Shown one piece after another: positions 1-9,337 of a stretch of DNA of 58,552 nt. Source of the DNA: Verrucomicrobium sp. BvORR034 (GTDB lineage: Bacteria; Verrucomicrobiota; Verrucomicrobiia; Verrucomicrobiales; Verrucomicrobiaceae); the NCBI RefSeq assembly GCF_000739635.1, contig NZ_BATQ01000140.1, positions 1 to 58,552 of the forward strand, written 5' to 3'. The notes under the pieces were generated by a model. That model ran no database searches and had not been told where the DNA came from. It worked only from the letters and a program-made list of their open reading frames with translations. Positions within the stretch are counted from its first letter, which is position 1, and each line of letters begins with the position of its first letter. The translations under genes were made by a program, and so were the position numbers.

Positions 1-3
1 GGC

Positions 4-28
4 CGCAGTTGCCTGCGTCGCTTTTTTT
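4..28 (+). terminator. possible terminator of a gene upstream of the window
   Basis: A short stem CGCAG (4-8) and CTGCG (13-17) with loop TTGC is followed by TCGC and a run of seven T. It could end a plus-strand gene lying left of the window. The stem is only 5 bp, so this is weak. The rest of 29-169 shows no gene. Confidence 0.3.
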
Positions 29-169
29 GTCTCAGCCGCTCGTTTTCGGTGCGGGTGTTGATACTACCCCACATCCTCTTTTCGTCAACAACAGGAGGCT
101 CTTTTTTTGAAGATTTTTAAACTCCCCTCCTTTTGAGCCTTGAGTCCCTCACTCCTGCTATGGAGTCCC

Positions 170-1174
170 TCACCCCACCACCCCCCGGCCGTGCTTCTCA
201 ACGAACTTCGTCACAGCCTCCACCTGGGCCTGCCAGAACTCCTTCTCCATGGGCGGGAGGCCATCGTGGACGATCGCGGCAAAGGCACTGAGCAGGGGGA
301 TGGGAGTGGACTCCCCGTCATTTGACGGTGCCTTCAAGCATTCACAAATCTGCTGAGCCACCTCCGCCGCCGGCAGATCATCCGGAAGCGCCCACGAGAT
401 CTCCCGCAGAGCCTTATCCCCCATGAGGCCAGCGGGCAGGGCATACAGCGGGTTTTCTGGAAACAACCAGCGGTGCACACACCGCAATAGTGCCGCGTGC
501 ACCCAGCGGAAGGAAGACGGGAACGGTCCCAGGAGCGTGGTATTGACCGGCTCTGCATCTGGTGGCGGGATACCCGGCACACCTCCCACAAGATCTCCTG
601 CCTCCGAGTTTCCCTTGCCGGTGCCATGATGCAGGGCGGCATCCGCCCAAAGCTCAATCCGGAGCATTGTTTGGTGGATCCCTGAATCCTCCGTCCGCTC
701 CCCTACCCCGACCCTCAGCCACCAGGGCGGCGGTTTCCAGACGCCCGCACGGTTGAAGCCGGGGCGGAGCTCCAGAAGAAGCACCCGCTCACGCTCAATG
801 GCAGCCTCGGGGCTCTCACAGATTTCCCACTCGATCTGCCGCACTTGATGCACCAGACGGACCAATCGGCGTGGATGACGATCGGGATGCACGTGGCGGT
901 AGCTGCCCACGCGCTTTCTCAGCTCATGCGACTGGCCGACATAGAGGAGTTTACCACTGGCGTCGCGGAAATAATACACCCCAGGCTCGCGCGGCACCGC
1001 CTGCATGAAATTGCGCGGGAACCGCGCACGCATGGGATTCTCCGCCGCGAAGAGGCGCAACTGGCGGAAGACCGGCACCGGAGCCACTTCTTCAACGCGG
1101 TCCGAAGGCCCTCCCGACGACGCCCCTGCTGAAAGGCCGTCTGGAAGCGGAAAATCAACCGGGAGAGGGATCAT
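170..1174 (-). CDS. GIY-YIG nuclease domain protein
   Basis: Predicted DNA endonuclease of the GIY-YIG superfamily, 334 aa. Seen: the two motif strands GVYYF (residues 65-69) and LYVG (77-80), the following arginine in LRKR (about 86), a glutamate in AIERERVLLLE (about 128) in the usual metal-binding position, and FN (140-141). This block resembles the N-terminal nuclease domain of UvrC and of stand-alone Cho-like proteins. The first 55 residues and the last 180 residues match nothing I recognise, and there is no helix-hairpin-helix or UvrC endonuclease domain, so it is not a full UvrC. The ATG at 1174 is the first in frame. It stands alone with its own leader. Role in repair or in a mobile context is unknown. 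Confidence 0.8.
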   Translation of the reverse strand: MIPLPVDFPLPDGLSAGASSGGPSDRVEEVAPVPVFRQLRLFAAENPMRARFPRNFMQAVPREPGVYYFRDASGKLLYVGQSHELRKRVGSYRHVHPDRHPRRLVRLVHQVRQIEWEICESPEAAIERERVLLLELRPGFNRAGVWKPPPWWLRVGVGERTEDSGIHQTMLRIELWADAALHHGTGKGNSEAGDLVGGVPGIPPPDAEPVNTTLLGPFPSSFRWVHAALLRCVHRWLFPENPLYALPAGLMGDKALREISWALPDDLPAAEVAQQICECLKAPSNDGESTPIPLLSAFAAIVHDGLPPMEKEFWQAQVEAVTKFVEKHGRGVVG

Positions 1175-1261
1175 GACGCTGGCAGGAGAACTCGAACAAA
1201 TGCCACGTCACTGGGCGTTCGTCCACTCTCCTGGGGAGTGAGGAGGCCTCGACCTGTCGGC

Positions 1262-1299
1262 AAAAACAAACGTGGCCGCCCCAGGGAGGGACGGCCACG
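1262..1299 (-). terminator. rho-independent terminator
   Basis: Perfect 8-bp stem CGTGGCCG (1271-1278) with CGGCCACG (1292-1299). On the minus strand it is followed by TTTGTTTTTG. It lies 60 bp downstream of the lipoprotein gene at 1362 and fits as its terminator. Confidence 0.7.
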
Positions 1300-1361
1300 C
1301 AAGGACTTGGTCGATGAGCCAAGCTGGAATCGAATCGAATCGGCCAGGAAGCCGCGACGGC

Positions 1362-1661
1362 TTAGTACCCGCCGTAGCCGCCACCATATCCGCCGTAGCC
1401 ACCGCCGCGGCGGTAGTACTCACGACGCTCATAGTTGCGCTGATCCTGCGCGCCGCCGATCATATTTCCGCCAAGGCCGCCAAGGCCGGCACCGATGGCG
1501 GCACCTTCCAGGCCACGGCCGCTCTGGTGTCCGATGATGCCGCCCGCAGCGGCACCGCCGAGGGCGCCGAGTACCGTACCGGTCTGGGCGTTGGGGCCGC
1601 TGCTACAGGAAACGAGGCCGACCGTGAGAGCGGCCAGCAAGGAGCAAAGGGTTGTTTTCAT
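1362..1661 (-). CDS. glycine-zipper lipoprotein
   Basis: Small outer-envelope lipoprotein, 99 aa. A lipoprotein signal peptide ends in the lipobox LVSC, with Cys19 as the lipidated residue. It is followed by a glycine-zipper segment of GxxxG type repeats (LGALGGAAAGG, IGAGLGGLGGN, residues about 30-70), as in YMGG/OmpA-like glycine-zipper proteins that insert in or associate with membranes. The C-terminus is a low-complexity Tyr/Gly/Arg tail of GGYGGY units. The last nine codons are nearly repetitive (TACGGCGG-like), so this tail may vary in length between strains. The gene is single and has a good terminator downstream. Function beyond envelope association is not predictable. Confidence 0.85.
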   Translation of the reverse strand: MKTTLCSLLAALTVGLVSCSSGPNAQTGTVLGALGGAAAGGIIGHQSGRGLEGAAIGAGLGGLGGNMIGGAQDQRNYERREYYRRGGGYGGYGGGYGGY

Positions 1662-1842
1662 AAGATGGTTCAGGGGTTCAAGGTGGGTGGTTTAGAGAAA
1701 GAGCCGCGAGACAGGAATGCAACGGGCACGCGAGATTGGACGATAAAATGCTATCCGCCTTCAACCATAAAGTTCACTATATCTTGTGCGGTCAAGCGTC
1801 CGGATGGACGGTCTCAAACGTACGCGAGCGGCCCAATAAGAC

Positions 1843-2607
1843 TCACCGCCAACCAGACACTCCATTGGCATCGTCTTCAGCCGCTGCCTCATCCGTCCAT
1901 TTCAGCCAGTTGTCCCTGCTGCGCTGAAGTCCCGCAGCGTAAGTCGCCAAATCAGGCACTTCCTGCCCAATGGCCAATCCGGCTTCATTGAGGGAGGCAG
2001 CCACAGCCAGCAGGTCCCCTCTCCCAAAGAATAGCGTGGGCACCCCGGGCCGGAGGAGGGTGTACCTCCGGCAAGTGAAGCACAACTCCACGACCCCGAC
2101 TGGCGAACCATGGGGATCATAGAACACTACAAGCTGCCGGGGAGAAAAGCACGCTGCAGGATCCAACTCCAGCCGACTGCCCAACAGCGACTTCATCACA
2201 CTGATGGCAACAGCATTCTGAAGCCGCACCTAGTGTGCTACGCGGCTCACCAAGTCACCGACGTTGAGTTCACCTTTGGAGTTCCGGATCGAATAGTCCG
2301 ACCGGGAACCCATTTTCCCGACTGGATCATGCATCGAATAGGCCATCACGAAATTTCCCGGGGCCAGCAACTCCCGGAGGAATATATCGGCCACGTCTCC
2401 ACGAGAAGCCGTCATAGCACGACCGGCGGCCCATGAACCGGGACCAAAGACCGCTAAGCAGGCAGTGCGACCCCTCACTTCAGACGACACCTTGGGAACG
2501 ATGGGAATGCTGGCCGCCAACAAGACCGCCGTCGCGCCGGCCAAAAGCGCCAACGAAGCCCGGACGAGATCAGAGCCCATGGTGCTCCTTGGTTCGTTGA
2601 AACTCAT
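1843..2607 (-). pseudogene. broken paralog of the upstream gene (in-frame TAG)
   Basis: Two open frames, 2607-2230 and 2229-1843, lie in the same reading frame and are separated only by a TAG codon at 2232-2230. Joined, they align along their length with the neighbouring protein at 2604-3392: LLAPGNFVMAY matches FEPGDFIVAY, and FSPRQLVVFYDPHG matches YSPRHLVLFYDPFG. From LVS to FYDP both copies have exactly 47 positions, and the TAG sits where the paralog has Glu (GAG), so one G-to-T change explains it. The first ATG overlaps the paralog's stop as ATGA, indicating former translational coupling. A hydrophobic segment near the N-terminus suggests export. It is a pseudogene unless the TAG is read through or is a sequencing error. 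Function unknown. Confidence 0.7.
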
Positions 2608-3392
2608 CGGGCCGCCTTTTTATTTGCCCCTGCCTCAGGCGTTGCTGCCGACTTCCCTTCAGCACGCTCGCTGAGAATGAATTCCTCGTACGCTTTCAAG
2701 GTGTACTTTTCATTTCCCAGCGGAAGACCAAGTTTATCGAACAGACGAGCAACCGTGAGGAGGTCGCCTGTGTCCCAATTCCCTTCCCGGGCAGCAGGAG
2801 CAACCCGAAAACTCTCGCACTGAAAACAAATCTCCAGCCCCGCTTTCACCCTGCCAAAGGGATCGTAGAAAAGGACGAGGTGCCGTGGCGAGTAGCAGTC
2901 CTTCATATTGAGAAGCTCCTTGCTGTCCAGCAGCGCAGCCACCAGAGGAGCTGCGTCAGCCTCGCACACCCGCGCCTCTTTTACTTTGCGGCTGATCAGC
3001 GCAGCAATATCAACCATCACAGAGTGCTGCGAATTTGAAGTGTTCAGAACTCTATGCGTCAGGCTCCGGGAAGTCTCTGCCGCCAGAATCTTCTTCGGTG
3101 AAACGGCCCCCTTCTCTTCCGCCCAAGCTCCACCATCCCCACTGCCGAATGGATCGCCACCAGGAACTTGTGGACGGTTGTCTTTGTCTTCTGGATCGCG
3201 CAGATAGTAGGCAACGATGAAGTCGCCCGGCTCGAAAGCCGCCTTGAGCCACGCCCCGCTGGTCATACGGATCGTTGGCGCCATGTTGGCAGCATCGTTT
3301 ACCATGGCCTTGTCATCGGCGGCGATAGCCTGACGGACTAAGAGCGGGGCAAGGCCCGTACTGGCCAATGTGATAAGTGCGCGGCGATTCAT
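2604..3392 (-). CDS. secreted protein of unknown function (Tat-like signal)
   Basis: 262 aa from the ATG at 3392. The longer open frame reaching 3548 has an implausible N-terminus, and the chosen start gives MNRRALITLASTG and a cleavable signal ending near AIAADD, with a twin-arginine pattern that could indicate Tat export. No domain is recognised. The central part is rich in Asp/Gly, and the C-terminal half contains YSPRHLVLFYDPFG followed by a Cys-x-x-Cys-like ICFQCES segment, both shared with the broken copy directly downstream. The two genes overlap by ATGA and are probably a tandem duplication expressed together. Confidence 0.6.
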   Translation of the reverse strand: MNRRALITLASTGLAPLLVRQAIAADDKAMVNDAANMAPTIRMTSGAWLKAAFEPGDFIVAYYLRDPEDKDNRPQVPGGDPFGSGDGGAWAEEKGAVSPKKILAAETSRSLTHRVLNTSNSQHSVMVDIAALISRKVKEARVCEADAAPLVAALLDSKELLNMKDCYSPRHLVLFYDPFGRVKAGLEICFQCESFRVAPAAREGNWDTGDLLTVARLFDKLGLPLGNEKYTLKAYEEFILSERAEGKSAATPEAGANKKAAR

Positions 3393-3540
3393 GGGGGGGC
3401 AGGGGATATTTTTCGACAGAAGCACAGCCACCGTAGCGAAACAAAGAGGGCACTGGAAGGTGAAAGTGCGAGTTGGATCTAATGTGCCTACGAAAGCCCG
3501 GAGAATGGGAGGAGGAGGCATGCAGTCGGCTGGCGCAAAC

Positions 3541-3577
3541 GGTGTCAAGCCACCCTACTCCAAGACGCTTCGCGCGA
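3541..3577 (+). repeat. dispersed repeat, copy 1
   Basis: TGTCAAGCCACC (from 3543), two spacer bases, then ACTCCAAGACGCTTCGCGC. The same two blocks recur in reverse at 21640-21672 with a three-base spacer. It lies in the 340-bp gap 3393-3732, which holds only this repeat and the one at 3622. Confidence 0.75.
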
Positions 3578-3621
3578 GTGGGAAATGAGAGGCAGATTGA
3601 TATGTTTGGCCCCGCGAGACT

Positions 3622-3661
3622 TCAGGTCTTGAGTCTTCCATCTCCCGCGAAGCGGGCCTCA
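3622..3661 (-). repeat. GNA-hairpin repeat, copy 1
   Basis: Minus strand: TGAGG, hairpin CCCGC-TTC-GCGGG, then AGATGGAAGACTCAAGACCTGA. On the plus strand the triloop reads GAA closed by C-G. Sister copies lie at 5069-5116 and 26529-26580. Confidence 0.8.
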
Positions 3662-3732
3662 TGTTACCATAACACCACTTTGCACCCCATGGTCTGCGCG
3701 AAACCGCCGCTGGCCCCGTATTTGCCAGACGC

Positions 3733-4908
3733 ATGAAACACCTCGCACACTCACTTCATGGTCTGACCCGGCTGGCGATGGCCGCGGCCTTGTTTCCTCT
3801 TTCCCAGTTGAGCCCCCTTCTGGCCAAAGACTGGACCGTTCAGGCAGCGGAAGACGCGAAGCTGGACCGCACCTCCGTCCCCTACGAAGGCATCAAGCCG
3901 AACTCCATGGTGTGTGACACCACGTTGCGGGAACTTCCCGACACCTCATGGATTCTCTTCATCCTGGCTGGCGGCGACACCGAACCCTCCCCGCTCAACT
4001 ACACCGGCGTGACCCGCAGCAAGGATCAAGGTAAAACATGGACACCACTGGAGTCGTTCGACGTGGGCTTTCCCCGTGAGGGCAAGACGATCGGCCAGGG
4101 CCCAACGGAGCTCATGATCCGCGACGGGCGGGCCACGCTCTACTTCTCCACCCACTCCAAGCACTGGGCCAATGACTGGCGCTCGTGGTTCCTGACGAGC
4201 GATGACTCCTTCAAAACCTGGAGCAAGCCTCAGGAGGTGCCGGGCCGCCTGAAGGAGCGCACCTTCATTCGCAACCACATCATCACCAGGGACGGCAGAA
4301 TCCTCCTCCCCTTCCAGCACTACGTTGGCCCTGAGGCAGAGCAGGACAAAGCGCCCCTTGACCGCGCTTTCACAAATCCTCGCAATGGGGTAATCATGAG
4401 CAGTGATGGCGGCAAGACCTGGACAGAACACGGCAACATCCGCCTGACCACAGATGACAAATACTTCGGCTGGGCAGAGAACAACCTGGCAGAACTGAGT
4501 GACGGACGCATCGCCATGATCATCCGTGGCGACAAACTGGGAGGAGTCCTCTACTACACGGAGTCAAAAGACGGCGGCCGGACCTGGCCCGAGTTCGCGG
4601 AAAAGACAGACATCCCCAATCCTGGCAGCAAGGCTACTCTGTACTCGCTGGGCGGCGATACAGTGGCGATGCTGCACAACCCCAATCCGAAGCGCCGCAC
4701 GCCAATGGCTCTGTGGATCAGCTTTGATGGACTGAAGACCTGGCCCTACCAGCGCGTGCTGGTGCCGGAATCCAGCGACGGCCCGAAGGGCAACATGAAC
4801 TACCCGGACGGCTTCGTGAGCAAGGACAAGCAGTGGCTTCACTTCGCCTACGACGACAACCGCCACCGCGCAGTGCACTACAGTGCGAAGCTTCCGCCGC
4901 TGGAGTAG
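3733..4908 (+). CDS. secreted BNR/Asp-box sialidase-like protein
   Basis: 391 aa with a signal peptide ending near LLAKD (residue 31). Bacterial neuraminidase repeats (Asp boxes, SxDxGxTW) are visible at 96-103 (SKDQGKTW), 223-230 (SSDGGKTW) and 278-285 (SKDGGRTW), with a degenerate one at 155-163. This spacing indicates a six-bladed beta-propeller of the sialidase superfamily. NNLAELSDGRI (251-260) resembles the blade carrying the general Glu of exo-sialidases, but the arginine triad could not be assigned by eye, so the substrate is uncertain. Related proteins in Verrucomicrobia and Planctomycetes act on host or algal glycans. It has its own terminator and no partner genes. Confidence 0.8.
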   Translation: MKHLAHSLHGLTRLAMAAALFPLSQLSPLLAKDWTVQAAEDAKLDRTSVPYEGIKPNSMVCDTTLRELPDTSWILFILAGGDTEPSPLNYTGVTRSKDQGKTWTPLESFDVGFPREGKTIGQGPTELMIRDGRATLYFSTHSKHWANDWRSWFLTSDDSFKTWSKPQEVPGRLKERTFIRNHIITRDGRILLPFQHYVGPEAEQDKAPLDRAFTNPRNGVIMSSDGGKTWTEHGNIRLTTDDKYFGWAENNLAELSDGRIAMIIRGDKLGGVLYYTESKDGGRTWPEFAEKTDIPNPGSKATLYSLGGDTVAMLHNPNPKRRTPMALWISFDGLKTWPYQRVLVPESSDGPKGNMNYPDGFVSKDKQWLHFAYDDNRHRAVHYSAKLPPLE

Positions 4909-4921
4909 AGGCTTCCTTTTT

Positions 4922-4963
4922 GGACAGGATTGACAAGATTTTCAGAAGATTAACAAGATTGGG
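4922..4963 (+). repeat. GATTAACAAGATT repeat, copy 1
   Basis: A 40-nt degenerate direct-repeat unit built from GACAGGATTGACAAGATT and AGATTAACAAGATT. A copy with three mismatches over 40 nt lies in reverse at 25824-25863, and a shorter one at 26703-26735. Confidence 0.8.
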
Positions 4964-4978
4964 TTTTGCGGAATTTTG

Positions 4979-5021
4979 AGCCCCAACTCTGACTGGCAAC
5001 GCTGGCAGGGTTGGGGCTTTT
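4979..5021 (+). terminator. terminator of the sialidase-like gene
   Basis: AGCCCCAAC (4979-4987) pairs perfectly with GTTGGGGCT (5010-5018), and the stem is followed by TTTT (5018-5021). It sits 70 bp past the stop at 4908 and separates it from the convergent gene at 5114. Confidence 0.7.
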
Positions 5022-5068
5022 GGTTGAGGGAGTGAAGCGCCCCCCATCACAACCAAACCGGCGACAGC

Positions 5069-5116
5069 TCAGGTCTTGAGTCTTCAAGTCTTCTGTCTCC
5101 CGCGCAGCGGGCCTCA
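5069..5116 (-). repeat. GNA-hairpin repeat, copy 2, supplying a stop codon
   Basis: Minus strand: TGAGG, hairpin CCCGC-TGC-GCGGG, then the GAAGACTTGAAGACTCAAGA-type tail. The first three bases (5116-5114) are the TGA stop of the prepilin-cassette gene A. Confidence 0.8.
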
Positions 5117-8100
5117 CTTCGCAAAATTCCGGACCTGGCGGATGCGCCAGGTGTAGAGCGTGTCCAGAGACTTGAGAGCGCCAGAGTCGAGATCAGTGGC
5201 GAAGGTCCCCGCATTGAGCTTGGCCATGTAGTCATACTGACTGGTGGAGAGCGCAGGATCATTGGGGTCAATGGCGCGCTCCACAAGCGCATCACCTTGC
5301 GCTGCCCCCGTCACGACGTCCTTGGCGGGATCGAAGGTCAGCGGATCACTGGTGCGGGCTTTCCTCAGGCTCTGGACGAGGTAGTGCACCCGGAAGGTGT
5401 TGGACCGGGTGGTGAGACGTGGATAGAGGTTGGCGTAGGGACGCTCCAGAGTGTTGTCCCCGGTGAGCCTGTGATTGTCCCAGTACTGCGTCATCTCCAC
5501 ACGCAGGGCGTTGGTGCTGGTCGCGGAGATGCCCTGGCCTTCAGGTACGAGGAATTGCTCGCAGATCTCGCTGGCGTGCTTGAAGAAGCCGCCGCTGTTG
5601 AACTTGAGGTCCCACTGGAGGAGCGTCTTGTCCACATCCAGATAGTGCCGCCAGCCGGTATTGACGGAAGCGCTGGCATAGTCCTTGTAGGTCGCTCCAG
5701 CATCGTTGGGGATGGCCAATAGCCGCTCGCTCTTCAGGACCGCATGCAGGCCGGTGGCACGGCGGATGTTCGTGAAGGGCACAATGCGATAGTTCATGTT
5801 GATCTTGCCTGCGGTAGAAAAAGGCTCGCTGATGGCATAGGGCTGCAACACCGGCATCCAGAACCAGTCCAGCACCGTGTGATCCGGTGGCGCATTGGGG
5901 TCGCTGCCAGCGACAGACTGCCCCCTCTCACCCACATGTCCAGTGGGTGAAAGATTCGGCCGGAAAAGATACGTCGTCCAAGGCAACCCCGTAACCACGC
6001 CCGAGGAGATCGAGCCAAACATGACGGCAGACGGGATGAGCTGATTGGGCGCGCTGGTTTGATTGAGCTCCTCCGGGCGCACTCCGTCCCAAGGCCGGGC
6101 AGAGAAGTAGGGCGGGATGGTGCCATCAGCGATCTTGGCCACGTCATCAGGTTTGTTCCAGTAGGCACCATCAGGCGCAATACCGGTGCCGTTATCCCAA
6201 TCCCGCGTATCACTGGGGTCCAGGCTGTAGGGATAGTTGGCTGGCTTGCCTGGGAAGTAGAAGGAGGACGTCGGAAGGCGCGTGAAGTCCGGTTGAGTCT
6301 TTTCCGCATACGTCACGCCCGCGGCAAGCCCACGCGCTGGACGGGCATCCACCGGTTGGGCCACAGCGGAGTTCGGGCTGCGAGGGTCACCCTGCTGCTG
6401 ACGCTCCCACTCGCCGCCTGCCTTGGTGAAGGAGTGGATCTGCAGCTTGTTCTGCGCTTCGCCACCCGCCTCGCCAGGATTCCAGTCCGGATGAGGCAGG
6501 AAGAGCTTGTTGGTCTCGTCATGGCTCTCTTCATACTCCCGCATGGAAACCAGGCGGTAGTCACCATGGCGTACCGTCCAGGTGCGGACAACATCCCCGC
6601 GGTCAATCACCTCTGGCGCACGCGCACGGTTGGCGCTGGCGGCAGCGATGCGCTCCCGCCAGGTGGGAAGCAGGGCCACCGGAGCCTTGGGCACCGGCAC
6701 CTCCATGCCCGTGGGAATGGTAATAAAATGCCGGATGCGGGCGTGTTCGGGACCATAGTTCACATAGCCACTGTGCAGCTCTATGGGCACGATCTTGGCA
6801 GGATCCTCATCGCTTGTGATGCCAACATGTGTGTCCGCACTGGGCACGAGGAAGTAGCCCCGACTGTAAATGCTTGCCTGCGTCTGGTTCGAGACCGTCT
6901 CTCCGAGTTGTGGCATGTAGAAGTTTGCCTCACCGATATTTGTGATGTTCTTGACATAACCTCCGGAGCTGCCGATACCGGTCTTGGTGGGAGCGTCCAC
7001 GTAGAGGCTGCGCCCGCCAGAGCCGCCCCACCCGATCCACCAGTCCGCACCTTTGGATACCTTGGTCGACGCCCCAGGCATGGGAATCCCGGTCAGATAG
7101 CAGAGGTGAGGCACGCTGTGATTCCAACGACCCCACCTGTTGAAGCCCGTCTGGGTGTAGGTGGGGTCCGCCCCGGTAACCACCCCTCCGGCCAATCGGC
7201 CAATTATCCCAGTTTGGCTGGTGACAAGGCGAAGCTTTTCCAGCCCCACCACCCGAACACCCGCAGACGGCGCAATCATAGAGTAGCCCTGGCTGGCGCA
7301 GAAGCCTTCAAAGACGGTGCCGATTTGCACAGCCTTGTAGCCGACTGGTAGCTCTAGAAGATTGCAGAGAGGCTCATTAAACTTGGGGCCTGAGGTGGGG
7401 TTCTCCGCAGCAAGGCTGAGCACAAGGCCAAACTCCGAGAGCGTATAGATGCGGTTGAGCGCATTGGCCCGGATGAGCAGGTCCTCTTGGAGGTGAGTGG
7501 CAATCGGCGTGGGCAGCGCTGATGTGGCTACATTGATGATCTGCCCATGACTCTCGGTTCCAGGAAAGGATGTAGTGCCCCAGGCACCCTGGTCGTAAGA
7601 ATCCACCTTTTTGCCGCTGGTGGAGAGGGTGGTATCGTGGATGTTTGTCTGGCGGACGTACTCCAGCATGGAGATCAGACCAGCGGCCATGTTGGCCTGG
7701 CCGTACTTGTCCTTGAGTGAACCGGCGTAGCCTTGCTTCGTCAGCGTGCTCAGCGCCACGAGATAGCGGGACAGGTCCGCATTGCCACGCAAGTTTTCCG
7801 AATTGGCTGCCGTGCTGTTGGAAGAGCCGTATTCCGTGAGCGCACTGTTTGGATTAATGTACCGCCTGTAGTAGTAGGGCCTGCCACCCAGAGTGGCGGC
7901 GAACATGCCGAGACGGTCGAAGGAGGTGTAACGGTTCGAAGTGGTATCAGGATCCCAACTGGTCGGCCACAAGGAGATGCGCGCGGTGCCCGCCGCAGTA
8001 GTCTCCGGCGCACGGCTCTCCGCGGTGAGGAAGAAGCGCAAACGAGCAAGACGATCAGGGTCTCCCGCCAGGAGTGGCTGCATGGCCCTTTGGGCGGGCG

Positions 8101-9241
8101 GAGCGCTGCCGGGAGCCTGCAGGAGGAACTCATCAATGCTGGCGTAGAGGCGGTCCTTGTCAAACGCGACCGGACTGGCGCTGCCACCAAGAATGCCGGT
8201 GGCGGATGCCCCCGCGCCAGTACCGCTGCGGAAGTTCACCCGCGGCACCATATCATAGATCTGCTGCAGACGGGCATTCCCCTGCCCCACACCAGGAGTC
8301 AGACGCTCACGGGGAAAGAAGACACTGCTGAGGCTGGTGGAGGCAGGGTGCCCACCAAAACGCTGCACCTCATTCCTCACCGGGGTCTGCGTCGCATAGG
8401 CCACATCCTCCGGAGTGGCAGCGCGGGGAGTGTCCCAATGAATGCCCTCGCTCGCAGTGTTCACGTTCACCTTGCTCGTTTCGTCATCCGTCCAGAAGGC
8501 GATGCGGCCAATGATGGGATTGTCCACACTGGGCGTGGTGCCGCTGCCCTGATCCAGGAAAGGCACAAACTGCTTCGTCGCGGGGTCCAGCACTCCATAC
8601 GTTCCGTTGGCGAGTTGGTAGATCCACCTTACCGGCATGGGCAGCCGCTGATCTTCCGGGAAAGTACCGGGCAGGTGCACTCCATCCACTGAGGAGCCCC
8701 CCACTGCCAGGTTCGCGGTATAACGGAACCCCTCAGGCGTGGTATCACCAGGTGGAGGGACCCCGGCATTGCCCGCCATGGCGCGCGGGTCAAGCACGGG
8801 AAACGCCAGCTCCCCGGTATCTCGAATCGCGGGCTCATTGAGATCGGCATAAACCTCCGGCAGACTCTGCCAGGAGGGCGGAATGTCCGTCTCCAGATTG
8901 AGCGCAGCGGCAGTGAGTCCTGTGGCAGAGGTCACCATCTCCCCTGCGCTGTAGAGCTTGTAGATGCGGGAGGGCGCACCGGAATTGGAGGCATAGGTGC
9001 GCACGGCACCGGGCTGGGAGATCCAGACGGCATTGCTCTCTGTGGTACCCTGACGGAGTTGGCCAATCGCGAGATTCACCGCCATGTCCCGCAAACTGCC
9101 AACATCCTGCGCGGCGGCCTGCTGGGTGGAGGACTGATACTGCACGGTTGAGAGTCCGAAGAACATCACCACCACGATGGTGATGAGGGCAATAATGAAA
9201 AGGACCGGAAGGAGGGTCATTCCTGATGGACGGGGGGTCAT
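5114..9241 (-). CDS. Verru_Chthon cassette protein A (GspK-like large prepilin)
   Basis: 1375 aa from the ATG at 9241; an in-frame TTG at 9271 is less likely. The N-terminus TPRPSG|MTLLPVLFIIALITIVVV looks like a prepilin cleavage site (after Gly7) followed by a single hydrophobic helix. The usual Glu at mature position 5 is a Pro, as it is absent in GspK/PilX-type tip pseudopilins. The long exported part contains no recognised enzyme motif. Size, position and company with three short prepilins match the Verru_Chthon cassette protein A family of Verrucomicrobium and Chthoniobacter. It is the last gene of the minus-strand run B-C-D-A, 96 bp behind D. A role in a pseudopilus-like exporter or surface fibre is inferred, not shown. 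Confidence 0.85.
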   Translation of the reverse strand: MTPRPSGMTLLPVLFIIALITIVVVMFFGLSTVQYQSSTQQAAAQDVGSLRDMAVNLAIGQLRQGTTESNAVWISQPGAVRTYASNSGAPSRIYKLYSAGEMVTSATGLTAAALNLETDIPPSWQSLPEVYADLNEPAIRDTGELAFPVLDPRAMAGNAGVPPPGDTTPEGFRYTANLAVGGSSVDGVHLPGTFPEDQRLPMPVRWIYQLANGTYGVLDPATKQFVPFLDQGSGTTPSVDNPIIGRIAFWTDDETSKVNVNTASEGIHWDTPRAATPEDVAYATQTPVRNEVQRFGGHPASTSLSSVFFPRERLTPGVGQGNARLQQIYDMVPRVNFRSGTGAGASATGILGGSASPVAFDKDRLYASIDEFLLQAPGSAPPAQRAMQPLLAGDPDRLARLRFFLTAESRAPETTAAGTARISLWPTSWDPDTTSNRYTSFDRLGMFAATLGGRPYYYRRYINPNSALTEYGSSNSTAANSENLRGNADLSRYLVALSTLTKQGYAGSLKDKYGQANMAAGLISMLEYVRQTNIHDTTLSTSGKKVDSYDQGAWGTTSFPGTESHGQIINVATSALPTPIATHLQEDLLIRANALNRIYTLSEFGLVLSLAAENPTSGPKFNEPLCNLLELPVGYKAVQIGTVFEGFCASQGYSMIAPSAGVRVVGLEKLRLVTSQTGIIGRLAGGVVTGADPTYTQTGFNRWGRWNHSVPHLCYLTGIPMPGASTKVSKGADWWIGWGGSGGRSLYVDAPTKTGIGSSGGYVKNITNIGEANFYMPQLGETVSNQTQASIYSRGYFLVPSADTHVGITSDEDPAKIVPIELHSGYVNYGPEHARIRHFITIPTGMEVPVPKAPVALLPTWRERIAAASANRARAPEVIDRGDVVRTWTVRHGDYRLVSMREYEESHDETNKLFLPHPDWNPGEAGGEAQNKLQIHSFTKAGGEWERQQQGDPRSPNSAVAQPVDARPARGLAAGVTYAEKTQPDFTRLPTSSFYFPGKPANYPYSLDPSDTRDWDNGTGIAPDGAYWNKPDDVAKIADGTIPPYFSARPWDGVRPEELNQTSAPNQLIPSAVMFGSISSGVVTGLPWTTYLFRPNLSPTGHVGERGQSVAGSDPNAPPDHTVLDWFWMPVLQPYAISEPFSTAGKINMNYRIVPFTNIRRATGLHAVLKSERLLAIPNDAGATYKDYASASVNTGWRHYLDVDKTLLQWDLKFNSGGFFKHASEICEQFLVPEGQGISATSTNALRVEMTQYWDNHRLTGDNTLERPYANLYPRLTTRSNTFRVHYLVQSLRKARTSDPLTFDPAKDVVTGAAQGDALVERAIDPNDPALSTSQYDYMAKLNAGTFATDLDSGALKSLDTLYTWRIRQVRNFAK

Positions 9242-9337
9242 CGGCAGCAGGTGTGAGGGGGTTTTTCGCAAAAGCGGGGTTGGAGTTGTGGGATTGGAGG
9301 GAAGAGAACGAGGGCGGCTGGCGATCCCGGCAGCACC

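Noticed and set aside
6059-7351. 430-residue open frame antisense to cassette gene A
   Set aside because: No domain or signal; sense frame matches the known prepilin cassette.
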